DNA of 64,000 nucleotides, taken from Saussurea involucrata. Lineage: Eukaryota; Streptophyta; Magnoliopsida; Asterales; Asteraceae. Below are positions 32,072-44,214 of this stretch, one piece after another (within the stretch, counting starts at the first letter, position 1; each line of letters begins with the position of its first letter). A program made the position numbers and the translations under genes. The notes beneath the pieces were generated by a model. That model did not search any database, was not told where the DNA came from, and was given only the letters and a program-made list of their open reading frames with translations. The stretch is from NCBI GenBank assembly GCA_033807775.1, contig CM066326.1, forward strand, positions 88,388,873 to 88,452,872. Direction: 5' to 3'.

Positions 32072-32270
32072 CTTTTATTATTGTAATTTTTAATAATGGT
32101 TTTGTAATTATAATAAGTAGTTTTTATTATAAAAGTATGGACCGTTTCATGATTGGGATTGAAAGGTTTATAAAATGTGTAGGAGAGAGAAAACTGATGT
32201 GGGAAAGAGAGAAAACTGATGCGGCTAAACCATGAACCTCTAAAGAGGTTCATGATTGGGGATGCTCTTA

Positions 32271-32956
32271 GCGAGCATCATTTAATGCATGCTGACGGTA
32301 TGGACCATATACAAAGTGACATGCAAAAAAAGGGCTTTTGTAATTTATAAATTGTAAGACTATATCATTAATGTTGAAGTTTCGAATTGAATAAATTGTC
32401 AGAATACTTAGAATATTGTTTGATTGATTTTGATTTGATCTGCAATATTCAAGTACTACAGTATATTTGTTCTTTCAGAAAAACACTCTGTTTGTAAAGA
32501 GATGTCATTATTATCCAAACCAACCAGATGTACGCCATAACCAACACGACCAACAGATCAACAGACATTTTCTCTCCTCGGGGTCTCGAATTTACTGCTT
32601 AAAGATCTTCCGGCGAACCCGCAGTGAGACCAAAATGTTCAAATTCTCAAATAAACACATTAAAACGGGTAAAAAAACAACCATCGAAAAATAAGAGAGA
32701 CGTATAAAAGTAAAAGGTTGGATTTACAATAATGTGAGCCCTGAATGTTTATAATGTTTTCGTGAGACTATGTAAACAACATTGAATATTCACAATGTTT
32801 AATATGAAGTTTCGGTATTATTTTGTGATCTTACGAGTCTCACAAAAACATGATGGTCTCACGTGAACCCAACCCTCGATAAAAATGTTCAAGTGATAAT
32901 TCCCAAGATCCTAGGTTCATTCTTACTTAATTAGGTTAAATCTTTTATTTTTAGCG
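32271..32956. other. Unassigned intergenic DNA
   Basis: Between the Tourist-like MITE and the Mutator-like element. The ORF at 32467-32694 has no recognised domain. Probably part of the original host spacer downstream of the 11S gene. Confidence 0.5.
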
Positions 32957-33115
32957 GCAAGAATAGGGAAAAGTCTAGAAAAACCCAATGGACTTTCTTG
33001 CTTGGAATGATTAAGTCCTTGGACAATTTTTAGAACAAATAAACCATTGGACTTGTTAAAACTCATTAATTAAATCCTTAGACTTTACAAACATCACTAG
33101 TACAAAAAAGGTCTT

Positions 33116-34790
33116 TTGTGACGGTTAAAAACCGTTACCGTAGGTATACGGTAACGGTTTTCGTGGACATAAAAATCGTCACCTATCTTGCCGTCACTTT
33201 TGGTACACTTTTGGTTACGTTCAGAAAACGTTACCTAAACACATCAAAAATCGTTACCATAGGCTAAAACCGTCACCTTAAATGTATAAAAAAATTGTTT
33301 ATTTTTCTAAAACCGTTACCATAACATAACATACAGTGACATTTATTTATAAAAACTGTCACCGTAGCATAACATATGGTAACGCTATTTAATTAAAATC
33401 GTCATCGTAGCATGACATGTTTGACGTTTATATTCAAAAACCATCACCGGATCATGGCATATGGTGACGTTTATCAAAATCGTGACCATAGCATGACATT
33501 ACAATGACATTCATTATTCAAAATCGTCACCATAGCATAACGTACGGTGACATTTATTTCTCGAAATAATCACTAAAACATGACATATGTTGACATTTCT
33601 ATTTAAAAACCATGACTGTAACGTGAAGTACAGTGACGTTTATTTTTAAAACAGTCACTATAGCATGACCTACGTTGACGTTTATATTTAAAAAACATGA
33701 TTGTAGCATGGCATAAGGTGACGCTTATTTTTCATAATCGTCGCTGTAACACAATATATGGTGGCGTTTATTATTTAAAATCGTCACAATAGCATGATAT
33801 ATGATGACATTTATTTGTTGGAACTGTTACCATAGCATGACAGACGGTGACGTTTATTTTTTCAGACCCGTCATTGTAATAGGACATATTGTGACGTTTA
33901 TTTTTCAAACTTGTTACTATAGTACGACAATGGTGACGTTTATTTTCGAAAATGTCACCATAGTCTTACGTATGGTGATGGTTTTGAAAACAAAATCGTC
34001 AACGTACCACGACATAATGTGACACATATTTTCAAAAGTGTCACCATACCACGACATACTCAACGTTTATTTTTCAAAACCATCACCGTAGAGTGACATA
34101 CAATGACATTTATTATTCTAAACCGTCACCATAGTTGGACCTAAGGTGGTGTTTTTTTAAAAAAAAATTGTCATTTTAGCACAACATAAGGTGAGATTTA
34201 TATTTCTAAACCGTCACTGTAGAATGACGTAAAGTGACGTTTATTTGTCAAAACCATCATTATAGTATGACCTATAGTGACGTTTATTTGTCAAAAATCA
34301 TCACTGTAAAGTGACGTATGATGATGTATATTTGTCAAAATCGTCACTGTAAAGTGACTATAGTGACGTTTATTTGCCAAAATCGTAAGCGTAACATGAC
34401 CTACAGTGACTTTTATTATTCAAAACCGTCACCGTAACATAATGTATGGTGACGTTTGTTTTTCAAAATTGTCACCGTAGCATGACGTACATGGACATTT
34501 GTTTTCAAAAACCGTCGTCGTAGCATGACATTTAGTGACATTTTTTTTAAATCGTTGCCGTAGTATGACATACGGTAACGTGTATTTGTCAAAACCATCA
34601 CCGTAACATAACATACGATAACGTTTATTTTTCAAAAACCGTTACTGTAACATGACAAAGGTGACGCTTATCTTTTCAAATCGTTACTATAACTTGACGT
34701 AAAGTGACGTTTATTTATTGAAAAACAACATTGTAACATGTTTATTATTCAAAACAGTCACCATAGCATAATATACAACGACGTTTAATT
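33116..34790. repeat. CACTA left subterminal repeat array
   Basis: Several tens of degenerate units of about 40-45 bp built on CCGTCACCATAGCATGACAT and GGTGACGTTTATT. Each unit is itself quasi-palindromic (GTCACC...GGTGAC). Subterminal motifs of this kind bind transposase in En/Spm elements. Confidence 0.9.
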
Positions 34791-35346
34791 TTGGGGTTTA
34801 TACTGAAAGAAGTTTTAATAATATCTATCAAAAATAAAAACTAAAAGAAGTTCAAAATGATTAGCAATATATAAAAGCCATTAAGATAATATTAATAATT
34901 ATATGAATAATGTATCCAAAGACAAAAAAATAAACAAATTCATTGTGCCTGAAAGTTTGTTTCTAAACTATATTAAACTTATGCATCATCTAAACCAATA
35001 TTTTTCTTGTTAAACGTACTCCTTGTATTCTTTGACATCTTTAGCTGATTAACAGTTGTGAATCTCTTTTTTGTCTTCTTATTTTTTTTCTCTTTATACT
35101 CATCAGAAGTGGTTTGCGGTACCTGTAACAAGATACAAGTTGAACCAACATATAAGTTGTATAAAATATAATGGTAATAAGGTCTTTGTGGATAGTGGTC
35201 ATTCTAAAGGCTCAAACCTTTTGCATGAGTTCCCAACATATAAGTGTATAAGATATAAGGGTAATCAAATATTTAGTATCTGGATACCATTGTTGTATAC
35301 ATTAAAACATGCAAGATTATCCATTAAAACAAATGAAGAGCTAAAT

Positions 35347-35907
35347 TAGATAAACAGTTGACCTTTTGAGTCCGGGATCACGAGGCTTTTTGGCCAAGCC
35401 ACAAAACTTCCATAAGCGTCTTCTACAGTCTTGTGCTCACCCGATTGGATGGGTAAAAATGAAGCTGATTTTACTATTTTGTCAACCGAGACTTTGTAAC
35501 AATCAGCCTGAAGTGGAACTCCACGAACAATCTGTGGTGAAGATGAGTAGATGATAGTCCCATGTGCAAAAATGTTTCTTGGCTCTGGATGTGCCAATTT
35601 GCATTTTATATTCTGTAAAAAAACATATTCCATGTGAACTTCGTAAAGTTCAATGTTAAAAAAATTATAATACATCTAAAGAACATACTAGTGCGCCTTC
35701 ATTTGTCAACACTTGAGATAACGCAGTCTTAGATTGTTGTGAATTTATAGCAACAGTAGCGTCCTTCCAATATACCGGGATGTGATCTACCTCTAAAGAT
35801 TGTCGAGGTTTCTTTGACGATTTAGCAATAGTGTCGTCATGAGTAGATCTATCAAAGTGGTTGCTTGTTGCAGGAGTTTCGTGTGAAGCTGGAAGACCAC
35901 TTGTCAA
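35347..35907 (-). pseudogene. DUF8039-like fragment of a CACTA-associated gene
   Basis: Two exons can be read: 35907-35689 and 35612-35347, with a 76-bp intron (donor GTATGT at 35688, acceptor TTTACAG at 35613). The second exon shows NIKCKLAHP, then IVRGVPLQADCYKVSVDKI and YGSFVAWPKSLVI, resembling the DUF8039 domain common in plant En/Spm-associated proteins (family assignment from memory of the pattern). The first exon is Ser/Thr-rich. No continuation upstream: a MITE-like segment and the palindrome follow. Probably the C-terminal remnant of a CACTA protein. Confidence 0.55.
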
Positions 35908-35955
35908 AGATTTCTGGAAAGTGTTTATACAAATATTAGATATTGCACGACAGTT

Positions 35956-36122
35956 TACTAAGGGGTTGTTTGTTTACCTCTTAATAGTTCCATTAAGAGG
36001 CAACCTCTAAATCATTAAGAGACGAATCTTGTTTGGCAAAACCCTCTGAATGATTTTGTATATTGGGTCTCCCTAAACCTTTCAGCACCCTAATTTCATC
36101 ATGAACAATTACCAAACAGCCG
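35956..36122. mobile_element. Possible small MITE
   Basis: Begins GGGGTTGTTTGTTTACCTC and ends near ACCAAACAGCC, which pair imperfectly; CTCTTAATAG...CATTAAGAG is an internal hairpin. No clear target duplication. Resembles hAT or Harbinger MITE ends. Confidence 0.35.
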
Positions 36123-36220
36123 TATTTCATTTTGCACTATATCATAAGAGCCTCTTAATCATTCTGACCACTTCATCACTCTACACGAAGCCATTCAGCA
36201 ACTGCCACTTTTGATTAGTA

Positions 36221-38660
36221 GTATTTTAAGCTTATCCCCAATTACTCTTTTGTTCCATGGGGTTTGTTGCAATTTGATTTTCAATAAGAGCCAAAGCTCT
36301 TTCTCTTTTAAACAGCAAACAAAATCCAAGCAGGCTAAGGCTACAAATTGTTTAGTAACTTCATTAAAGAAATAGAAAGAAAAAAAAAGGATTACATGCA
36401 AGCAAGCAAGCAGCTCCTCCCAAACAAAACACAATGAAATATGTCAAAGTAAAAATGAACATGGACAAAAGGCAGAAATGACAAGCAGGCAGGGCCCTCC
36501 CTAACTCTATAGTCGAAAACAGGACTCTTGGAGATCAACTGATATGCTATGTATATGTCTGTTTAATCCTTACCCTCTTACTTAAATTCATCAAAATCTA
36601 GAAACAAATAATTAGAACTTAAACATATATGTCAAACAAACAAAGGTGAAAACGAAAAATTTGAACAATTACAAGAAACTTAACAAAAATATTACCAATT
36701 ATAAAAAAATTAAGACCCTATCAGTATGCAATATGTACTGTTATTGCATGCTTAATCCATTGAAATTGGCTATTAATAGTCCTAATTAACTGGTACCTTA
36801 GCACTTTCTCATCATTTTCATTTTCCAAGGAGTAATCAAAGTAAAATATGGTGATGTACACACTATGGAAACTGCTACCGTTTGAAACATTTTGCAATCA
36901 AATGGTTGTAGTTTAAGTACAACAACAATTGAGGCTCACAGTATGGTACTTTTAGTTTATTTATAGCCATTGAAAGGAGTTAAACTGTTAAGCCAACTTT
37001 GTGGTGTTGTATATAATTTTATTCCAATAAAGAACCAGCAGAAGAGCTATGCATTTACCTTGTATTCTTGCAATTCTCTTTCCAAATATCAGGTCAATCA
37101 ACCATAATAACCTTAAATTATATATACCAATTGATTTGCAACATTCAATACTATAGCATCATAAAAATAAAGACGAGGAGAACAGAGTGTAAGCAAAGCA
37201 ATAATCAAGATTTAGGGTCCGGTTTGTCGGCTTCGAAATTGAGATGTAGAGGAGAAGAATTACCAAGTTCATCATCACCATTGCTACCAGATTCAAATTC
37301 TTCCTCAACATCTTTACTGCTTTCTTCAAGCTCAAACCCATCATCCTCGTAATCCGACTCGTCCCCATTTGAATGCACTGGTTTTTCCTAAAGAACAATA
37401 AAGAATAGAGACAAAGAATTATGCTAGAAGAAATAGTAGAAAAAAAAGATTTATGCTTGAACAGAGTAGAATACAACTATACAATACATAAGAAGATTTG
37501 GGTTTTTAGGGTTCAACAACGCGGTAACATTCCCGCCCCAATTTTGTAGAGATACATACCATTTTTGCATCCGAGAATCTATGAGATAACATTCACTCGA
37601 CCTCGTTGTAATCTTGTATCGAATTTGAGAAGAAAACGGCGATTAGGGTGAAGGGCGATGGCATCTGGAAGAGAGAATTAGGTTTAGATTTTTTGAGTAA
37701 TTCCTTAATTTACTACTTTTTTCTAAATAAACCGTATAATATCAATATATCTAGGGAAATTTATTAAAATGCCCCAAGTTTAAAATCGGTTGTCAAAATG
37801 TCCTAAATCTCTTTAGTTTTGCAAAAATGTCCCATTTTCCTGCGATTGAGTCCGTGATCGCAGACCCGGCCAATTGGCCTGCGATTGGGAGGCCGCGATG
37901 GGAACAATATCCTGCGATCCACACAATTGTTATATATTGATTTCAAAGTTACATTTCATACCCCTATAATTATTTACTTAGTTTACTTTATACGTTTTAC
38001 TTTTCTAATTTTAATTTTACACATTCATCATATTAACACATATACTCGTATATTAACTAAAATACGTTAAATATACGTTTTAATTTTAACAAGTTACACC
38101 ATTATAATCGTCTCGTCGATACATTTGAAATGAGCCCAATATTGAATGTTTTTGGATTTAATTATTTTATTATTTGGTACATCGAAGCGGTACAAATACT
38201 AAATCTTAAAATCTTACCTCACATTTACTATTTTTACTATATTATAAAGGATTTATGAAAACTCTTAAAACAACTCATAAAGCTTCATGTACTGCTATTT
38301 AATGTTAATTACTTAAAATCTCTTATAAAATATTTACTATATTTTTTAATATCATAAAAATTAGTATTTACAACTTATTACTACATAAGTACAATTTTGA
38401 AACTCTACATTTGAACTATCTAATAAAACTAATTGATAAGTAATTATCAACTGAAACTAAGGGTGTGCAAAACTCGATTAGTCTGAAATCCGAAACCGAA
38501 CCCGAACCATTAATAAGATGTTCTTTGCAAAATCCAAATATCCCAAAATCCGAAAATCCGAAACCAGATTCTTGGGAGGATATATGGGTTCGGGTTTGAT
38601 CTTTGGACCCAACCCGTCTGAAAACCCGAAATAATATACATATATATTTAAAATGTTATA

Positions 38661-38703
<43 letters not shown>
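36221..38703. repeat. Left arm of the large palindrome
   Basis: 2.48-kb inverted copy of 39482-41951. The outer edge is exact at GTATTTTAAGCTTATCCCCA; the inner edge is in TA-rich sequence. Contains a copy of the 950-1660 MITE family (37750-38160) and a small intron-containing gene fragment (37205-37592). Confidence 0.93.
37205..37592 (-). pseudogene. Small acidic intron-containing gene fragment, left-arm copy
   Basis: Exon 37592-37560 (33 bp), intron with GTATGT donor and TTCTTTAG acceptor, exon 37387-37205. Together about 71 codons, beginning MLSHRFSDAKM and continuing acidic (SNGDESDY, VEEEFESGSNGDDELG) to a TGA. The frame is intact here and in the other arm. The intron and clean frame suggest a captured host gene piece. 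I do not recognise the protein. Confidence 0.45.
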
Positions 38704-38705
<2 letters not shown>

Positions 38706-39481
38706 AGGGGGTTCACGAGAAAACCTCAAAAATGGAAAACTAAGGAACACCTAGTAGCTCTTCATCCGGACTAGGGGTGTGCATCGGGCGGGTGGGCGGG
38801 TTCGGGTGGAAATCAAGAGCCAAACTTTAACTTTTGGATTTCGGATTGCTTCGGGTTCGGGTTGGTTGAGTTTCGGGTTAATGTCGATCGGGTTCGGGTA
38901 TTATTATAATACAAAAAGTATATATAAATTCAATCGATTTTGAGGGTATTGATTTCAAGAAAAGGGACAACAAACAAACAAATGAGTACAGTCATAAAAT
39001 TAAAGTTTAGAACCACACAGGTGTGGAATAACGCTGATTATTGGAAGAAGTGGAATAGCGCTGATTATTGGATGTGGACTTCTTGTAGAACTTCTGTTGT
39101 TGGAAGGATTTAGAGAGTAGAGCCATTGCTTTCTTAATGGTTGTTAATTCAGGATCAGAATCACTGTCCTCCTTTTCCTCAGGTTCTGGCTCAGATTCAC
39201 TTGGCTCTTGGGCATGTTTGGAACGACGGCTAGAAGATTTGCCTCGTTTTGAAGATATAAGAGCTAGTGGATCAGCAGGTGGCTTGGACGCAGACTTCTT
39301 TTCGTTCAGAATTTCCATCACTTCATCTTCGTCTTGAAGAATCATCTCATAGAGCTCGTGGATACATACATTCTCCATCAAGTGCTTATGCTTGATGTGG
39401 GATGCAAATACTTTCCACTCAGACAAGAGGTTGTTGAGAAACTTGAGCGCGTTCTCCGTGTTAGATCGAGTAGTGTGGTTT
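38704..39481. other. Spacer (loop) of the large palindrome
   Basis: About 780 bp unique between the arms. Its right half is a Copia gag fragment (39007-39480); the left half is non-coding, with GGGTTCGGGT-rich sequence. Confidence 0.8.
39007..39480 (-). pseudogene. Copia gag (UBN2-type) fragment
   Basis: The frame from 39480 runs through NTENALKFLNNLLSEWKVF and HELYEMILQDEDEV, the usual end of a plant Copia UBN2 gag domain, then a Lys/Ser/Glu-rich linker with SKRGKSSSRRS and EPEPEEKEDSDSDPE, and stops at 39007. Start and zinc knuckle are absent. A different lineage from the coiled-coil gag of A and B. Captured in the palindrome spacer. Confidence 0.8.
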
Positions 39482-41951
39482 TTTTTATATATATATATAT
39501 AAAATTATACATATATATATATTCATATAACATTTTAAATATATATGTATATTATTTCGGGTTTTCAGACGGGTTGGGTCCAAAGATCAAACCCGAACCC
39601 ATATATCCTCCCAAGAATCTGGTTTCGGATTTTGGGATATTTGGATTTTGCAAAGAACGTCTTATTAATGGTTCGGGTTCGGTTTCGGATTTCAGACTAA
39701 TCGAGTTTTGCACACCCTTAGTTTCAGTTGATAATTACTTATCAATTAGTTTTATTAGATAGTTCAAATGTAGAGTTTTCAAAATTGTACTTATGTAGTA
39801 ATAAGTTGTAAATACTAATTTTTATGATATTAAAAAATATAGTAAATGTTTTATAAGAGATTTTAAGTAATTAACATTAAATAGCAGTACATGAAGCTTT
39901 ATGAGTTGTTTTAAGAGTTTTCATAAATGCTTTATAATATAGTAAAGATAGTAAATGTGAGGTAAGATTTTAAGATTTAGTATTTGTACCGCTTCGATGT
40001 ACCATATAATAAAATAATTAAATTCAAAAACATTCAATATTGGGCTCATTTCAAATTATCGACGAGACGATTATAATGGTGTAACTTGTTAAAATTAAAA
40101 CGTATTTTTAACGTATTTTAGTTAATATACAAGTATATGTGTTAATATGATGAATGTGTAAAATTAAAATTAGAAAAGTAAAATGTATAAAGTAAACTAA
40201 GTAAATAATTATAGGGGTATGAAATGTAACTTTGAAATCAATATATAACAATCGTGTGGATCTTAGGATATTGTTCCCATCGCGGCCTACCAATCGCGGG
40301 CCAATTGGCCGGGTCTGCGATCACGGGCTCAATCTCAGGAAAATAGGACATTTTTGCAAAACTAAAGAGATTTGGAACATTTTGACAACCGATTTTGAAC
40401 CTGGGGCATTTTAATAAATTTCCCTAGATATATTGATATTATACGGTTTTTTTAGAAAAAAGTAGTAAATTAAGGAATTACTCAAAAAATCTAAACCTAA
40501 TTTTCTCTTCCAGATGCCATCGCCCTTCACCCTAATCGCCGTTTTCTTCTCAAATTCGATACAAGATTACAACGAGGTCGAGTGAATGTTATCTCATAGA
40601 TTCTCGGATGCAAAAATGGTATGTATCTCTACAAAATTGGGGCGGGAATGTTACCGCGTTGTTGAACCCTAAAAACCCAAATCTTCTTATGTATTGTATA
40701 GTTGTATTCTACTCTGTTCAAGCATAAATCTTTTTTTCTACTATTTCTTCTAGCATAATTCTTTGTCTCTGTTCTTTATTGTTCTTTAGGAAAAACCAGT
40801 GCATTCAAATGGGGACGAGTCGGATTACGGGGATGATGGGTTTGAGCTTGAAGAAAGAAGTAAAGATGTTGAGGAAGAATTTGAATCTGGTAGCAATGGT
40901 GATGATGAACTTGGTAATTCTTCTCCTCTACATCTCAATTTCGAAGCCGACAAATCGGACCCTAAATCTTGATTATTGCTTTGCTTATACTCTGTTCTCC
41001 TCGTCTTTATTTTTATGATGCTATAGTTTTGAATGTTGCAAATCAATTGGTATATATAATTTAAGGTTATTATGGTTGATTGACCTGATATTTGGAAAGA
41101 GAATTGCAAGAATACAAGGTCAATGCATAGCTCTTCTGCTGGTTCTTTATTGGAATAAAATTATATACAACACCACAAAGTTGGCTTAACAGTTTAACTC
41201 CTTTCAATGGCTATAAATAAACTAAAAGTACCATACTGTGAGCCTCAATTGTTGTTGTACTTAAACTACAACCATTTGATTGCAAAATGTTACAAACGGT
41301 AGCAGTTTCCATAGTGTGTACATCACCATATTTTACTTTGATAACTCATTGTAAAATGAAAATGATGAGAAAGTGCTAAGGTACCAGTTAATTAGGACTA
41401 TTAATAGCCAATTTCAATGGATTAAGCATGCAATAACAGTACATATTGCATACTGATAGGGTCTTAATTTTTTTATAATTGGTAATATTTTTGTTAAGTT
41501 TCTTGTAATTGTTCAAATTTTTCGTTTTCACCTTTGTTTGTTTGACATATATGTTTAAGTTCTAATTATTTGTTTCTGGATTTTGATGAATTTAAGTAAG
41601 AGGGTAAGGATTAAACAGACATATACATAGCATATCAGTTGATCTCCAAGAGTCCTGTTTTCGACTATAGAGTTAGGGAGGGCCCTGCCTGCTTGTCATT
41701 TCTGCCTTTTGTCCATGTTCATTTTTACTTTGACATATTTCATTGTGTTTTGTTCGGGAGGAGCTGCTTGCTTGCTTGCATGTAATCCTTTTTTTTCTTT
41801 CTATTTCTTTAATGAAGTTACTAAACAATTTGTAGCCTTAGCCTGCTTGGATTTTTTTTGCTGTTTAAAAGAGAAAGAGCTTTGGCTCTTATTGAAAATC
41901 AAATTGCAAAAAACCCATGGAACAAGAGTAATTGGGGATAAGCTTAAAATA
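39482..41951. repeat. Right arm of the large palindrome
   Basis: Inverted copy of 36221-38703, diverged by scattered single-base changes and small indels. Ends TGGGGATAAGCTTAAAATAC at 41951. Carries the second MITE copy (40010-40430) and second gene fragment (40586-40972). Confidence 0.93.
40586..40972 (+). pseudogene. Small acidic intron-containing gene fragment, right-arm copy
   Basis: Exon 40586-40618, donor GT at 40619, acceptor TTCTTTAG before 40790, exon 40790-40972. In-frame TGA lies just before the ATG, so this is the longest start. A few residues differ from the left copy (DYGDD for DYEDD, ERS for ESS), and both frames remain open. A CT-rich presumed 5' UTR precedes it (about 40500). 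Product unknown. Confidence 0.45.
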
Positions 41952-44214
41952 CAAACAACGGTTAATTATATGATGAACTAAGCTCACCTGAATAAAACTA
42001 AAACCTTTACAATTCTCGGTCTCAACTTTGAAATCGTATCTGTTAGAACTGAGTATGGGCAGATTTGAGAAAGAAGCGTACTTAAGAGTCTAGTCTCATT
42101 ATATTACCCATAAAAGAATTGTGAGACCATTTGGTCTACAAGTGATTGACGATAACAAAAAGAAATAGTAACAATACCACTGCACTATTTATCCAGACCA
42201 GTGTCGAGGGCTAAAAAAGAGTCCCCTTGACCAGATTTTAGCGCAACCTATCAATCCTAAACAATTGAGAAATTCAAATATTCAAGAACATCAAAATAAA
42301 GTATATTGCGTTTTTAATACCTTGTCTACCTGTCTAACAAAGTGAAACACTTGATTGCATATAACCATGGAATAAGATGTAGTGATTTTAAAAAAAGGTG
42401 ATAGAAGTGAAATACTTGATTGCCGCCTTCTTGCATAAACAGGAACAACAAAATTCTGATAGAAGAAAGGGGTTCTGAAAATATCAAATTCGTTGTCTGG
42501 TGGTGGGTGAGGATAAGGTATTCATTTATAACTTGTACATCGTGTTAGATTAATGGTATCTATAAAGTAGGTGAATCCAGAAAATACAACACACACATAC
42601 TTGACGGTTAGATTAATGGTATCTATAAGTCCCAAAACATCATGAGCGGATTTACAAAAACCTTGAATCTGAAACTCTTTAATTATCTAGATTGATGGTA
42701 TCTATATGTTATGAATAGATCACTATTTTTTTCTGTAATACATGCATATATATGTTATGCCACTTTTTTAAACCTTGCATAAAAGTAGCCAACAGGTAGA
42801 AACCAAAACAGATCAGGTAGAAACCATGAAAGACAGAGACTTCATATCTGAGAAGATACCAAAAACCAAAAGGGCATAGTTTGAGACATAAAAAGAATTT
42901 GATGTTTGAGACAGATATAGTATTCAATTAGATTTAGTATCAGGTTCAGAGTCGAGACAGACTCTAGAATCTGTAAATGTGGACTTGTTGCTCATGTTCA
43001 TCTCTCAATAAGGTATACATATGTGTCTATGATCATTGTTGTAATCATATTGCTTTATTGAGTTCAATTTATTTTGTTTTGCAAGTTATATATGAGCATA
43101 CTATATTTGCATTAATTCACATTATGTTCCTTCCTACTTTTGAGCAGGCGTGGCAAGAATCGAGTATTAGCGCACAGAAGACGATCCTATAAAATTTGAC
43201 GACATCTTCAACTCGGTTAAGAAGATGTAAAGATTTGAAAAATGTCTTGGAAAACAACTTTATCTAGCATATATGTTTGTTATATATATATATATATATT
43301 TGTTTTCATTTGTTTTGTTTGATTCACTTTGTGTCATAGTTTTTTTTCTCTCCATTGGTTGGCGTTTTGTGCTATTATATAGGTTTTGGAAATGTTTAAT
43401 TTATAGCAGTTATGTTGTCGAAATTTTCAACAAATATTTGCTATTTTGTTTGTCATTGTTTGTGCTACAAGATATTATATAAACCTTTATCTTTTTTATA
43501 CTTAAATACCATTGTCATGTTAAAGAAAACTTAGTAGCATTCAACCTAAATTCTCTAAATATGTTATATAGACCACATTTGTTTTATGTGAAACACAATG
43601 TGGACATGTTGCTTGTTCATAAACTGAACAATGTGGAAGGAAAAGTTACATCAATATTTATTATTTTTGCATTCCATAAGTTTGATGACCACATTTTTCA
43701 TATTCTTATAGTATACATGTCTTTATGATTTTATTATAAACATGCACAAATTATCAATTTTATTCCACAAAAACTTGGGTTGGTTTTGGGATTAGAAAAA
43801 AATTAAATATCTGAACACATAAATTTAAAATAGTAACATTGTAATCGTTATTATTAGCAAGTAATTGTTGGACTATTTTTATTTTTGAAATACATAAAGT
43901 AAGTATTGTAATTTTATTGACGGTGGACAAAAAGAACAAAACGAATACGCAGACCCACCCAAAACAGTCGCGGATCGAGATTTTTAATTCAGTCTTGACC
44001 GGGTAAAATACCAATTGTGTTCATCAGAATATTTCAGCCGGACCGGTCTGAACATGAGATTATCCGGACCGGGCAGAACCAAGTTGGGTTTTTTGCGAAT
44101 ATTGAGTCTTTAAAAAAAATCGATCAAAGATGTTACAAATATTACAATTATGTACCAAAAACCAAGGCTTGGACCGAACGATTATTTTGGACTAATTTGT
44201 GTCCACTATTACTA
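41952..44214. other. CACTA interior, no recognised gene
   Basis: AT-rich. The ORFs at 42977-43192 and 43273-43482 show no known motif, and part of the latter is translated TA repeat (43275-43300). TNP-like transposase motifs were not found. Confidence 0.6.

Larger units (their letters stand above)
1931..32267. mobile_element. Tourist-like MITE hosting nested insertions
   Basis: The left end GAGCATCCCCAAT (1931) is matched by an inverted copy ending at 32267. TTA flanks both sides (1928-1930 and 32268-32270). A TTA duplication with this kind of terminus fits PIF/Harbinger-Tourist MITEs. Without the Copia-like nest (3034-32071) and the foldback MITE (2205-2894) it would be about 600 bp. No transposase gene. 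Confidence 0.8.

Noticed and set aside
1860..32340. Outer inverted similarity around the Tourist-like MITE (GTCACTTTACGTG... and AAAGTGACATG...)
   Set aside because: Matches are short and patchy; not enough to claim another enclosing element.
33116..34790. Repeat array considered as satellite or CRISPR-like array
   Set aside because: Units are degenerate and quasi-palindromic, lack unique spacers and sit just inside CACTA ends, so they are subterminal repeats.
43275..43482. ORF rich in Tyr/Ile/Phe
   Set aside because: Begins with translated TA microsatellite; composition artefact.
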